This document shows, piece by piece, positions 46,031 through 55,526 of a stretch of DNA of 64,000 nt (its first letter is position 1; every line of letters begins with the position of its first letter). The translations under genes and the position numbers were made by a program. The stretch lies in contig JADKAV010000002.1 of assembly GCA_016719135.1 (NCBI GenBank), forward strand, positions 62,001-126,000, read 5' to 3'. The notes beneath the pieces were generated by a model, which did no database searches, was not told the origin of the DNA, and was given only the letters and a program-made list of their open reading frames with translations. Source of the stretch: Micrococcales bacterium (GTDB taxonomy: Bacteria; Actinomycetota; Actinomycetes; S36-B12; UBA10799).

Positions 46031-47319
46031 ATGGGCGCGTGGGACTGGGTTGTCTTCGTCATCTACTACGTGTCGTTCGTGGCGATCGTCATCGGCTACG
46101 CCTGGACGGTGGTGCTGTTCGTCACCGGCGGACGATACCTCCGAGTGCTGCGCGAGCGCCCGGCAGGCAGCGAGGCCGACTACCTGTGGGTGTTCATGGT
46201 GCCCGCCCTCAATGAAGGGGTAACGATCGCCGACAGCGTGGAACGCCTGCGCGGTGTGCAGGCCACGCGCATGATCATCCTCGTGATCAATGACGGCTCC
46301 GACGACGACACCGGCGACGTCCTGGCATCGATCGCCGGTGCCGACCTGGAGGTCCTCACCCGCACTGCTCCGCATGCCCGGGTCGGGAAAGCGGCAGCAC
46401 TCAATGCGGCCTTCGAGCATGTGGAACGGACGATCCTGGCCAAGCCCGCATACAGCGACATCGATCCCAGCCGGGTCATCTTCGGCATCGTGGACGCCGA
46501 CGGACGCCTGGCCCCCGAGGCACCTGCGACCGTCGCCCGGCATTTCGAGGACCCCGAGGTCGGTGGTGTTCAGGTGCACGTGCACATCTACAACCAGACC
46601 AGTTGGCTCACCCGCATGCAGGGCTTGGAGTTTCGCATTTTCGGGGGGCTCTACCAAGTCGGGCGCTCGTGGTGGGGCACCGCGTTCCTCGGCGGCAACG
46701 GCCAGTTCAACCGCATGACAGCGCTGCGAAGTGTTGCCGGCGACGAAGGGCCCTGGTCCTGACAGAGGATCAGGAACTGGGATTGCGATGTCTGGCCCAT
46801 GGGTGGCGCGGCGAACACGAGCCGAACACCCAGGTCGCCCAGCAAGGGCTCAACGATCTCAAGCGGCTCTACCGGCAAAGGGGCCGCTGGTTCCAGGGCA
46901 ACCTGCAGGTGTTGAAGGACTTCGGCCGGCTCAACGCGCCACGACTGCATGGGATCCGCCGCTTGGACGTGGCGATCTCCCTCGGGCTGCCGATCCTGCA
47001 GATCGTCGTGGGCCTGGCCCTGGTGCTGGCCATCGTGCTGGCGGTCTTCTTCAACGTCGCCTACCTACCCTGGGGATCCCCGCTGCTGGTGGTGTTCTTC
47101 GTGCAGTTGTCCGTGGGACCCACCTTCCTGGGCGTCATGGTGGTGGGACGCGGACAGGGCCTCTCGGGCTTGGGCACGACGCTCGCGACTGCCTTTCCCT
47201 ACCTGCTCTACACGTGGCTGATGTGGCCGGTGGTGGGCATCGGGATCTGGAAACAACTGCGCGGCAGCACCACCTGGGCCAAGACAGAACGCGAGGTGGT
47301 CGCGCCTACCGCGGCCTGA
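46031..47319 (+). CDS. Processive family 2 glycosyltransferase, BcsA-like (one frameshift)
   Basis: About 430 residues. One N-terminal membrane segment is followed by a GT-A domain with the processive-synthase signature: VINDGSDDDT, DxD in GIVDADGRL, TEDQELGLR, and Q-R-x-R-W in YRQRGRWFQGN. Three or four C-terminal membrane segments follow (LPILQIVVGLALVLAIVLAV onward). The frame breaks after GDEGPW near 46758; one C restored gives WSLTEDQ. No PilZ domain is present, so c-di-GMP control through this polypeptide is not expected. With the BcsB-like gene 3 bases upstream this forms a synthase-dependent polysaccharide machine; the polymer is not known. Confidence 0.85.
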
Positions 47320-47372
47320 GCCCGCCCCTGCATCGAGCCTCGGTGCTGCGGCCTCTGGCAGAATCCGCAACC

Positions 47373-48708
47373 ATGACCCCCATGCCTTCCTTCCCGGACG
47401 ACTTCCTCTGGGGCACTGCTACTTCGGCCTATCAGATCGAGGGATCCCCCACCGCCGACGGGAAGGGCGTGTCCATCTGGGACACGTTCGCCCACACCCC
47501 GGGGAAGATCCTCACCGGCGAGACCGGAGACGTCGCCTGCGACCACTACCGCAGATGGGAGCAGGACCTCGACCTTCTCGCCGAAATCGGCTGCACCGGC
47601 TATCGCTTCTCGATCTCCTGGCCACGGATCCTGCCCAGAAGGCACCGGCCGGGTCGAGAGCCGGGGGCTGGACTTCTACGACCGGTTGGTCGACGGGCTC
47701 GAGACCCGCGGCATCAAGGCCTTTCCCACCCTCTATCACTGGGATCTCCCGCAGGCCCTGCAGGACAGCGGCGGCTGGTACGACCGCGACACCGCGAGGG
47801 CTTTCGCGGACTACGCCCGGATCGTGGCCGAGCGCATCGGAGACCGGGCCAGCGCGTTCATCACCTTGAACGAGCCGTCAGTGCACACGTTCTTCGGCCA
47901 CGTCGCCGGTGTGCATGCACCGGGACTGTACGACCTGGCGCGGGTGTACGCGGTGATCCACCATCAGCTGCTGGCCCACGGCCTGGGCGTCGCCGCGATC
48001 AGGTCGGCGTCATCGGCGCCGGTGGGCCTGACGAACAACCACTCCCCGATCATCGCGCAGGACTCGGCGTCGGAGGTAGACATCCTGGCCGCCGAACGCA
48101 TGGACCTGCTCTACAACCGGCAGTATCTGGATCCGGTCCTGTTGAGCCGCAGTCCGGGAGACCCGGTCGAGTTGTACGGACCGTTGGCCGCCGACGTGAT
48201 CCGGGACGGCGACATGGAGTCCATCGGCGCACCGATGGACTTCCTGGGGGTGAACTATTACAGCCCGCAGTGGGTGAAGGCCCCCGGACCTGACAACCCA
48301 TTGGGCTTCGAACTCGTCGACGCTCCGACCGAATTCCCGCGCACGGCATTCGACTGGCCGGTGGTCCCCGATGCGCTGACCGACCTGCTGCTGCGGCTGC
48401 GTTCGGACTACGCGACGCGGCTACCACCGCTGTACATCACCGAGAACGGAACCTCGTGGCCCGAGCCCGTCCATGATCAGTTCCGGATCGACTACCTGGA
48501 TTCCCACCTGCGGGCGGTGGCGGCGGCCATGGCCGAAGGGGTGGACATCCGTGGGTACTTCTGCTGGACACTGCTGGACAACTTCGAGTGGGCCGAGGGC
48601 ACGAAACAGAGGTTCGGCCTGATCAACGTCGATTTCGAGACACAACAGCGAACAGTCAGAGATTCTGGGCGGTGGTTCGCCCGGATGAGTGCCGGTGAAC
48701 TTTCCTGA
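47373..48708 (+). CDS. GH1 beta-glucosidase (one frameshift)
   Basis: A glycoside hydrolase family 1 enzyme of about 444 residues. The N-terminal signature is FPDDFLWGTATSAYQIEGS. The acid/base Glu is in TLNEPSVHTF and the nucleophile Glu in YITENGTSWP; LDNFEWAEGTKQRFGLINVD is near the end. At 47638 one extra A breaks RILP from EGTGRVESRGLDFYDRLVDG, the usual PEGTGR context. No signal peptide, so it acts inside the cell. It follows the GT2 by 53 bases and may recycle or trim oligosaccharides, or be unrelated catabolism. Confidence 0.9.
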
Positions 48709-48746
48709 CCTCGGTTTGCGATCCCTTCCGGCTTGGCCCGGAGCCA

Positions 48747-48784
48747 GTGAACCCCGGCCCTTGGGGGGAGGGACCGGGGTTCAC
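48747..48784. terminator. Hairpin terminator after the GH1 gene
   Basis: A perfect 11-bp stem, GTGAACCCCGG with its complement, 16-base loop, between the convergent GH1 and the small unknown gene. No strong T-run follows. Confidence 0.65.
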
Positions 48785-48792
48785 TTCGGCTG

Positions 48793-48818
48793 ACTTCCCG
48801 TGGGAGGCGACGGGAAGT
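48793..48818. terminator. Second hairpin in the convergent gap
   Basis: A perfect 9-bp stem (ACTTCCCGT with ACGGGAAGT) and 8-base loop, 8 bases beyond the stop of the minus-strand gene. It is likely its terminator, forming a pair with the hairpin at 48747-48784. Confidence 0.6.
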
Positions 48819-48826
48819 GCGAGGTT

Positions 48827-49150
48827 CTAGAGCAGGCGGAAGATCAAAGATCTCGCCCGCAGAGACAGTTGAGCAGCATCCACCCCGTTGGCACCGTGCA
48901 TGTCATCGAGGACTGCGTGCAACTCCTGCAGGTCTGCCGGAGGTTGCGGGAACCGGGGCGCCACGTAGGGGATGAACTCGGCGCTGAGCCAGGCGGTCAG
49001 ACGGTGACACTCGGGAACTCCGGTATAGCCGTCATCGACGGCTGCTAAAACGTCGAGGACCAGCCGATCGGCCGTGTCATTGAGCTCATGCTGGACCGGT
49101 GAGCCGCCTACGCGCTGGCCCTGAATTTCGAAGGTCTCATTGAGTACCAT
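48827..49150 (-). CDS. Small protein of unknown function
   Basis: A 107-residue soluble, mostly helical protein (VQHELNDTADRLVLDVLAAV; CHRLTAWLSAEFIPYVAPRF). The ATG at MVLNETFEIQGQR is preceded by GGGGAAGGGG. No family, signal or membrane segment recognised. It stands alone; the 233 bases upstream to the helicase stop hold nothing else I can support except its presumed promoter. Confidence 0.6.
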   Translation of the reverse strand: MVLNETFEIQGQRVGGSPVQHELNDTADRLVLDVLAAVDDGYTGVPECHRLTAWLSAEFIPYVAPRFPQPPADLQELHAVLDDMHGANGVDAAQLSLRARSLIFRLL

Positions 49151-49383
49151 GTGACACCCCTTCCCCTGCTTCGTGATCAAATCGTTACCCTTCCGAGACC
49201 ATTCTGTGCACAAGCGTCTCAGGATGTCTACCCCAATTGCCATCAGGTGTCCGGTAAACGGGTCGGTCACCGAGCACCCCGTGCCTGCCACGCCCATTTT
49301 TGCGGCAGGGGCGTCGAGGCGTGGACCGGTTTGTCGCTGGCGCACCTCGGCCACCCGGCTGGGCGCTGTCCAGCGACACCCGG

Positions 49384-51018
49384 TCACAGGTCGTCGGCGT
49401 CCAGGATTCGGTAGGCGTAACCCTGCTCGGCCAGGAATCGCTGGCGGTGGGCGGCGAAGTCCGCGTCGACGGTGTCGCGGGTGACGACGGTGTAGAAATG
49501 CGCCGTCCCGCCGTCCGCCTTGGGCCGCAGAACCCGACCGAGGCGCTGAGCCTCCTCCTGGCGCGATCCGAATGTGCCCGACACCTGAATCGCCACCCGG
49601 GCCTGCGGCAGGTCGATGGAGAAATTGGCGACCTTGCTGACCACCAGCACCGGGATCTCGCCGGCACGGAAGGCGTCGTACAGTTCCTGGCGCATACTCA
49701 CCCGCGTCTTGCCGGTGATCAGCGGGGCATCCAGTTCCTCGGCCAGGGCCTCGAGCTGATCGAGGTACTGTCCGATGATCAGGATCTGATCCTCGGAGTG
49801 GGACGCGATCAGCGCCCGCACGACGTCGGTCTTCACGTCGGCAGCCGCTGCCAGCCGGTACCTGTCCTCCGGCTCAGCCACGGCATAGGTCATGCGGTCG
49901 GATTCCGGCAGACTGACCCGGACCTCACAACAGTCGGCCGGAGCGATGTACCCCTGGGCCTCGATGTCCCGCCACGGCGCGTCAAACCGCTTGGGACCGA
50001 TCAAGGAGAACACATCGGACTCCCGGCCATCCTCGCGTACCAGCGTGGCCGTGAGGCCGATACGGCGTCGACTCTGGATATCGGCGGTGAAGCGGAAAAC
50101 CGGCGCCGGCAGCAGGTGGACCTCGTCGTAGATGATCAAGCCCCAGTTCCGGGCATCGAAGACTTCGAGGTGGGCGTACACACCTTTGCGTTTGGACGTG
50201 AGGATCTGGTAGGTCGCAATGGTCACCGGCCGGATCTCTTTGGACTGCCCGCTGTACTCGCCGATCTCCTCGGCGGTCAGCGATGTGCGGGCGATCAACT
50301 CGTCGCGCCACTGGCGCGCTGCCACGGTGTTCGTCACCAGGATCAGCGTGGTCGCTTGCGCCAGAGCCATACTCGCCGCACCCACGATCGTCTTGCCGGC
50401 ACCACAGGGCAGGACCACCACCCCGGAACCGCCGTGAAACGCGTTCTCCGCGGCCTGCCTCTGGTACTCCCGCAGGCTCCAGCCCTGTTCGCGCAAGGCG
50501 ATGGGGTGCTGCTCGCCATCGACGTAGCCGGCGAGATCCTCTGCCGGCCAGCCGATCTTGAGCAACGCCTGCTTGAGATGACCGCGCTCACTGGGGTGCA
50601 CCACCACCGTTGACGCGTCGATCTGCGCACCGAGCATGGCGGCGGTCCGCTTGTGTCGTTGCACCTCGGTGAGCACTGCGCGATCGTGGCTGATGAGCAC
50701 CAGGCCGTGCGCGGGATGGTTGTGCAGCTCGAGGCGACCGTACCGGCTGACGGTCTCAGTGACGTCCAGCAGCAATGCCGGACTGACCGGGAAGCGCGAA
50801 TACCGGACCAACGTGTCCACGATCTGTTCGGCGTCATGCCCGGCGGCACGCGCGTTCCACAGGCCCAGATTCGTCAGACGGTAGGTGTGCACGTGCTCGG
50901 GCGAGCGCTCAAGCTCGGCGAACACGGCGATCTCGCGCCGGCACGCCTGGGCCTCGGGATGGTCCACTTCCAGCAACAGGGTGTGATCGCTCTGCACGAT
51001 CAAGGGGCCGTCGGTCAC
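49384..51018 (-). CDS. XPB-type DNA repair helicase
   Basis: A 544-residue SF2 helicase. An N-terminal damage-recognition-like domain comes first. Walker A is at 204-211 (PCGAGKTI), DEVH at 298-301, the XPB-specific RED motif at 328-330, and the C-terminal RecA domain has QVSGTFGSRQEEAQRLGRVL. It starts at a GTG overlapping the upstream stop by four bases. Size and layout match mycobacterial XPB (Rv0861c), a 3'-5' helicase. Its cellular role in bacteria is presumed nucleotide excision or recombination repair. Confidence 0.92.
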   Translation of the reverse strand: MTDGPLIVQSDHTLLLEVDHPEAQACRREIAVFAELERSPEHVHTYRLTNLGLWNARAAGHDAEQIVDTLVRYSRFPVSPALLLDVTETVSRYGRLELHNHPAHGLVLISHDRAVLTEVQRHKRTAAMLGAQIDASTVVVHPSERGHLKQALLKIGWPAEDLAGYVDGEQHPIALREQGWSLREYQRQAAENAFHGGSGVVVLPCGAGKTIVGAASMALAQATTLILVTNTVAARQWRDELIARTSLTAEEIGEYSGQSKEIRPVTIATYQILTSKRKGVYAHLEVFDARNWGLIIYDEVHLLPAPVFRFTADIQSRRRIGLTATLVREDGRESDVFSLIGPKRFDAPWRDIEAQGYIAPADCCEVRVSLPESDRMTYAVAEPEDRYRLAAAADVKTDVVRALIASHSEDQILIIGQYLDQLEALAEELDAPLITGKTRVSMRQELYDAFRAGEIPVLVVSKVANFSIDLPQARVAIQVSGTFGSRQEEAQRLGRVLRPKADGGTAHFYTVVTRDTVDADFAAHRQRFLAEQGYAYRILDADDL

Positions 51019-53042
51019 TGCACACCCCGATAGGCGGCGATCCGGGACAGGGCGACGCCGACCGTGCGGCCGGTGGAAAGACTCCAGGCCGTCAGGCGCC
51101 CGGACCGCAGTTCGATGGGTTCCACGAACTCCGTGCGCATGTCCGAGCCGTCGGTGTAGCGCAACCACAAGCGCTGATCGTCGGCGATGGCCCTTCTGCA
51201 CACATCCACCATTGTCCCGGGGTCAGCATCGGCCAGCGGTGGCGGGGCGAGGTCGGTTCGTGCCTGTTCCCCCAGCAGATGGGCCACGAGCCGGGTCACG
51301 GACTGCCCATCTGGCATTGGTGAGGCCCGGGGGTAGTCCAACGGTTCGGCAGGTTCGGCCGGTGCCGGTGAGTCCGTGGCGATTCCGGCCGCGGCGAGCC
51401 TGCGCTGCACCACGTCCAGCGGCAGGTCCGTGGTGAACAGGTTGGTCGCGACTTTGTCGAATCCCAGACTGCTGAGCGTCTGGGCATCCTGCGGACCTGC
51501 CTCGACCACAGTGGCGCGCACCACCCGGACCGGGGCGGCACGGGCCGCATCGCGCACCGCGTACTCCACAGACTGCGGAAGCGGGGTGCGCGAGGCCTGA
51601 CCCAGACGGTCCAGAAGGTCCTGCGGATCCTGGCCCGAGACCGCCGAGCGCAGCCGCGCGGGATCGAGGCGGTGCATCGTGACCGGACCCCAGGATTCGA
51701 GATGGCTGACCGCGTCGACCAACTCCCAGGTCCCCGCATCCAAGGTGATCGGCGCGATCAGCGTGTGGTCCGGTTGGATGATCAGGCTCGCGTCGCCAAC
51801 CGCCTGCGGCAGGGTCGTCGCGGCCTGCTCGAGGCTCTCGGGCAGCAGGCCCAGTGCCGCGGTCGCCACCGCACCTTCCACCAGCCCCAGCAGCGTCGCC
51901 TCGCCGAAAACGTCCGGGGCCTGTTCGGCGGCGCGATGCATCCTCGGTCGTTGCCATGCCACGGTCTCGGCCAGGCCTTCGGCATCGATGGCGGTCTGCG
52001 TCGGCCACACCCGCAGGATGTGCGCTCGGTGATGAGCCGTCTTGGGAGTGGAGGCCGTGGTGAGTACGCCGAGTTCATCCGGGCAGCACGCCCGCAAGGG
52101 CCGATCGCTGTCCAGCCACGCCGCGATGAGCGCCGCCCACATGTCGGCCGGTGGTGAGGCGAGCCAGGCTGCCGCAGCCGAGGTGGCCGCAACACGATCC
52201 CCCGCGCCACCTATGAGACCCGCAGCCGCCGCCAGCTCCAGCCATGCCATGAGATCGTCGGTCGGCACAGACATCCGCTCGGCCCGGTCGGCCAGGTTGC
52301 GCCGCGACACCCCCCGCGCGGGGTGCCACGCGAGGCCTTCGCGCTGTAGTGAGCTCAGGACATAGCGCACACCGGCGACCGGTACCCACAAGGAAGTGCC
52401 CGGCGGGGTTTCGGCGGACTCGTGGGCCGGCGGCCCGGCTACCGGGGCAAGGTACTTGCCTTCGCGCAGGATCAATGAGGATTCCCTGGGAAGCGTGAAC
52501 TGCTCACCCCTGGTGACCAGAAGGGGATGTGGCTGGTCGTGCACCGGGTCGACCCAGACCAGCCTCTGCAGGAGTTCGGGGTCCACGTCGGCAGCAGCAT
52601 CGGTGACCTGAGCGGCATCCAGACCGGGCTGCCCCACCCCGGCCAGGCCACACGGGAACGCGCCGAACGCCTGCTGCGCTGCTCGCACGATGCGGAAGTT
52701 CGTCGGACCACCCCACAACAAGGCCATCGACCACAGTTCATCGATCGCGGCCTCCACCGCTTCTGGTTCTTCGGGCAGGCCCGCGACCGCCTCGGCAGCG
52801 GTCCCCTCGTGCAGGCACGCGAAGACCTCGAGCACCCGCAAAGCGGTCGTGTTCAGTGACTGCATCGCGTCCAGAGCGCTGACATCGTCTGCCGCACGCC
52901 GAGCCACCTGGCTGATGTCGGCGGGCCAGGGGTTGACCAGGTCGGGACGCAGCAGCAGCAGGCGACTGATCTGCCCGGGCGTGCGAGAGCGCAAATCGTC
53001 GGCCAGGGAGCGTGGGGACCGGGGCACCGCAGAAGAAGCCAT
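51015..53042 (-). CDS. Helicase-associated protein paired with XPB
   Basis: A 675-residue protein with no Walker motifs. It begins with RSLADDLRSRTPGQISRLLL and a winged-helix-like region and ends in a domain resembling the XPB N-terminal part (SLIIQPDHTLIAPITLDAGT; YASSV-like blocks absent). Both this protein and XPB contain an IVQSDHTL/IIQPDHTL segment, suggesting a shared domain. The pair with XPB is conserved in actinobacteria (Rv0862c-Rv0861c). Translationally coupled to XPB (GTGA). Function as an XPB partner is inferred. Confidence 0.8.
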   Translation of the reverse strand: MASSAVPRSPRSLADDLRSRTPGQISRLLLLRPDLVNPWPADISQVARRAADDVSALDAMQSLNTTALRVLEVFACLHEGTAAEAVAGLPEEPEAVEAAIDELWSMALLWGGPTNFRIVRAAQQAFGAFPCGLAGVGQPGLDAAQVTDAAADVDPELLQRLVWVDPVHDQPHPLLVTRGEQFTLPRESSLILREGKYLAPVAGPPAHESAETPPGTSLWVPVAGVRYVLSSLQREGLAWHPARGVSRRNLADRAERMSVPTDDLMAWLELAAAAGLIGGAGDRVAATSAAAAWLASPPADMWAALIAAWLDSDRPLRACCPDELGVLTTASTPKTAHHRAHILRVWPTQTAIDAEGLAETVAWQRPRMHRAAEQAPDVFGEATLLGLVEGAVATAALGLLPESLEQAATTLPQAVGDASLIIQPDHTLIAPITLDAGTWELVDAVSHLESWGPVTMHRLDPARLRSAVSGQDPQDLLDRLGQASRTPLPQSVEYAVRDAARAAPVRVVRATVVEAGPQDAQTLSSLGFDKVATNLFTTDLPLDVVQRRLAAAGIATDSPAPAEPAEPLDYPRASPMPDGQSVTRLVAHLLGEQARTDLAPPPLADADPGTMVDVCRRAIADDQRLWLRYTDGSDMRTEFVEPIELRSGRLTAWSLSTGRTVGVALSRIAAYRGVQ

Positions 53043-53060
53043 CCGCACTACGTTACGTAC

Positions 53061-53909
53061 ATGCAGGTCGTGCGCGCCAACGCGGATCCCGTTAACGGGC
53101 TTCTGGACGACCTCCGCACGTACCCCGGACTGCTGGTCGCGTTCTCGGCCGGTGTTGATTCGGCGTTCCTGTTGGCCGCCTCGCTGCGTGCGCTGGGACC
53201 AGAGCGGGTGCTGGCCGTCACCGCCGTGAGCGACTCACTGCCGGCCGCAGAACTGGACTACGCCCGGCGTTTCGCAGCCGAGGTCGGCGCCCAGCACCTC
53301 GAGGCGTCGACGAACGAGTTGGATCGTGACGGGTACCGCCAGAACGGAACGGACCGCTGCTACTTCTGCAAAGCGGAACTGATGGATGTCGTCTCCGGGC
53401 ACTTGGACAGGCTTGCGCCAGGGGCGCGGGTGGCCACGGGCACCAACGCCGACGACCTCGTGGCCGGTTTCCGCCCGGGCATCCGAGCAGCGGCCCAACG
53501 GCGGGCGGTGACGCCTCTGGCCGATGCCGGGCTGACCAAGGAGCAGATCCGCGCGCAGGCTCAGGCCTGGGGCCTGACCGTCTGGGACAAACCGCAGGCG
53601 GCGTGTCTTTCCAGCCGGATCGCCTATGGCATCCAGATCTCGCCGGCCCGCCTCGCGCGGGTCGAACAGGCGGAGATCGCCGTGCGTGGATCGTTGAGCC
53701 GCCACGGCATCCAGACCGCCAATGTGCGGGTTCGCGATCTCGGGGACGCTGCGCGGATAGAGGTGGATCGGTCCGTGGCCCAGCTGAGCGGGCCGTGGCG
53801 TGATGACGTCGTGGACTCGGTGCGGGCGGTGGGATTCGCACAGGCCCACATCGATCCGCGCGGTTTCAGGTCGGGTTCGATGAACGAGGCTCGGCCGTCT
53901 GGCGCGTGA
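53061..53909 (+). CDS. larE: ATP-dependent sacrificial sulfur transferase, LarE family
   Basis: A 282-residue PP-loop protein. The nucleotide motif reads SAGVDS at 29-34 (family usually SGGVDS). RCYFCKAEL is at 99-107 and the sulfur-donor Cys182 is in KPQAACLSSRI, equivalent to LarE Cys176. LarE supplies sulfur to the nickel-pincer nucleotide of lactate racemase and related enzymes. No larB, larC or larA is nearby, so its partner is unknown. The ATG has no ribosome binding site and lies 18 bases from the divergent helicase-partner start, suggesting a leaderless transcript. Confidence 0.85.
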   Translation: MQVVRANADPVNGLLDDLRTYPGLLVAFSAGVDSAFLLAASLRALGPERVLAVTAVSDSLPAAELDYARRFAAEVGAQHLEASTNELDRDGYRQNGTDRCYFCKAELMDVVSGHLDRLAPGARVATGTNADDLVAGFRPGIRAAAQRRAVTPLADAGLTKEQIRAQAQAWGLTVWDKPQAACLSSRIAYGIQISPARLARVEQAEIAVRGSLSRHGIQTANVRVRDLGDAARIEVDRSVAQLSGPWRDDVVDSVRAVGFAQAHIDPRGFRSGSMNEARPSGA

Positions 53910-54108
53910 TCGCCCGGCGCCGGCGCCGCGACTGAACCCAAAGCCACCCCAGGAGCACCGCGAAACCCACTCCGCTGAGCATCGCCATGAACCACAGCAC
54001 CGGCAGCACGGGCGCAGCGTCGAAGACCAGTTTCGACAGCACGACGGACGCGGCCAGGATTCCCGCCGCGAACAGTACAAGGCCGACCAGGACCGAACGC
54101 GAACGCAT
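53866..54108 (-). CDS. Small two-span membrane protein, unknown
   Basis: An 80-residue protein with two transmembrane segments (VLVGLVLFAAGILAASVVL and LPVLWFMAMLSGVGFAVLLG) and a basic C-terminal tail (QSRRRRRAITRQ). The last 44 bases overlap the convergent end of larE. No family recognised. It could be an Arg-rich regulatory or structural membrane peptide, but nothing in context tells which. Confidence 0.5.
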   Translation of the reverse strand: MRSRSVLVGLVLFAAGILAASVVLSKLVFDAAPVLPVLWFMAMLSGVGFAVLLGWLWVQSRRRRRAITRQTAEPRSSNPT

Positions 54109-54277
54109 ACTCCGAGGCTAGACGGTCGCGCGCGGGCGTCCGTCGGCCGGCCAGCAACAATAACTCGTTCTCCGGAGATGCACTCGCTGTTTGTGGCGCA
54201 TTGCTCGGCGGTTGGCGCGGCTCTGGTGGCGCCTCGGCTGGGACGGTGTGGACGTGGGCACCAGCGCGATTCCACCG

Positions 54278-54392
54278 CAGGCGTGAGAGTTGGGTACAGG
54301 CGTTGGACGACGGTACGGGCGTTGGACAACCACGGCCGTTTGTTCTCTCACGGCTGTGCCGATCTCCAACGCACGTACACAACTCCAACGCC
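54278..54392. repeat. CGTTGGA palindromic element, copy E
   Basis: The core stem GTACGGGCGTTGGA (54313-54326) pairs with TCCAACGCACGTAC (54365-54378) at 13 of 14 positions around ACCACGGCCGTT and TTCTCTCAC. Relative to copy C, an A-T pair is G-C here and C-G pairs are changed on both arms. It lies 80 bases beyond the 3' end of add, in the 364-base gap before the small membrane gene. Confidence 0.8.
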
Positions 54393-54472
54393 TATGGGCA
54401 TCGAACCCACGCAGGAGATTCTGCCCGCGGTCTTGCACCAGTCCTGCCCGGGCTGACCCACCTACCGGCGCA

Positions 54473-55513
54473 TCAGCCTTCCCAGGCGGGCTGCACCACA
54501 TTGACGATCAGGTCGGCCTTGTCGTCCAACGACATGAAGGACCCATCGATCGCGTTCATCGTGGCCGCGTGCAGATCCTGCAGATCCCAATCGGCTTCCT
54601 CCACGAGCAGGTGCATCTCGCGGCTCAGGCTGGTGCCACTCACCAACCGGTTGTCCGTGTTGATCGTGATCGCGAATCCAAGATCGTTCAGCAGCGTCAC
54701 CGGATGCTCTGCGATGGAGTCCGCGATCCCGGTCTGCAGGTTCGAGGAGGGACAGACCTCCAATGGGATCTGGCGGTCGCGCACGTAGGCGGCGACGTGA
54801 CCGATCTCCGCGGTGTCCCCCTCAACCCGGATGTCCTCGATGATGCGGACGCCGTGGCCGAGACGCTCGGGCATACACGTCGCCAGCGCGTCGGCGATAC
54901 TCGCAACACCGGCGGCCTCCCCGGCGTGGATCGTGTAACGGCACATGGCCGCACGCAGGGTGGCGAAAGGGTCGGCGAACAGCGATGCGGGGAACCCGTC
55001 CTCGGGTCCGGCGATGTCCATGCCGACCACCCCGTCGTCGCGGAACGCGATCACGAGGTCGGCCACCTCCGGTCCGCGATCGGACTGCCGCATCGCACAC
55101 AGCAGAGCGTTCACCTCGATGTCGCGGTCGGTGTCGAAACCGTCGAGCACGGCCTCCACCGCCTGCGTCATGCTCAACCCTCCGGCCGTCAACAACTCGG
55201 GGGCGAAGCGCACTTCGGCATACACCACACCGTCGTCGGCGAGGTCCTCGGCACATTCAGCCGCCACCCTGCGAATCGCGTCCTCGGTCTGCATGACCGC
55301 CAGGGTGTGCTCGAACGTCTCCAGATACCGGACCAGGGATCCGCTGTCGGCGGCATCGACGAACCACTGACCCAACTCCTGGGCGTCGGTGGTGGGCAGT
55401 CGGTCGTAACCGCAGGCAGCGGCGAGGTCGATGACGGTCTGCGGTCGCAGGCCGCCGTCGAGGTGGTCGTGCAGCAGGACCTTGGGCAGTGCGCGGATCT
55501 CGTCGAGGTGCAT
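54473..55513 (-). CDS. add: Adenosine deaminase
   Basis: A 346-residue metal-dependent deaminase converting adenosine to inosine. Zinc ligands His15 and His17 are in LHDHLDGGLRP, followed by CRYTIHAGEAAG, ERLGHGVRI and the catalytic Asp region TINTDNRLVSGTSL. I chose the ATG at MHLDEIRALPK. It is the last gene of the nucleoside transport and salvage operon, 13 bases after cdd. Confidence 0.93.
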   Translation of the reverse strand: MHLDEIRALPKVLLHDHLDGGLRPQTVIDLAAACGYDRLPTTDAQELGQWFVDAADSGSLVRYLETFEHTLAVMQTEDAIRRVAAECAEDLADDGVVYAEVRFAPELLTAGGLSMTQAVEAVLDGFDTDRDIEVNALLCAMRQSDRGPEVADLVIAFRDDGVVGMDIAGPEDGFPASLFADPFATLRAAMCRYTIHAGEAAGVASIADALATCMPERLGHGVRIIEDIRVEGDTAEIGHVAAYVRDRQIPLEVCPSSNLQTGIADSIAEHPVTLLNDLGFAITINTDNRLVSGTSLSREMHLLVEEADWDLQDLHAATMNAIDGSFMSLDDKADLIVNVVQPAWEG

Positions 55514-55526
55514 ACCTGAGATCCTC

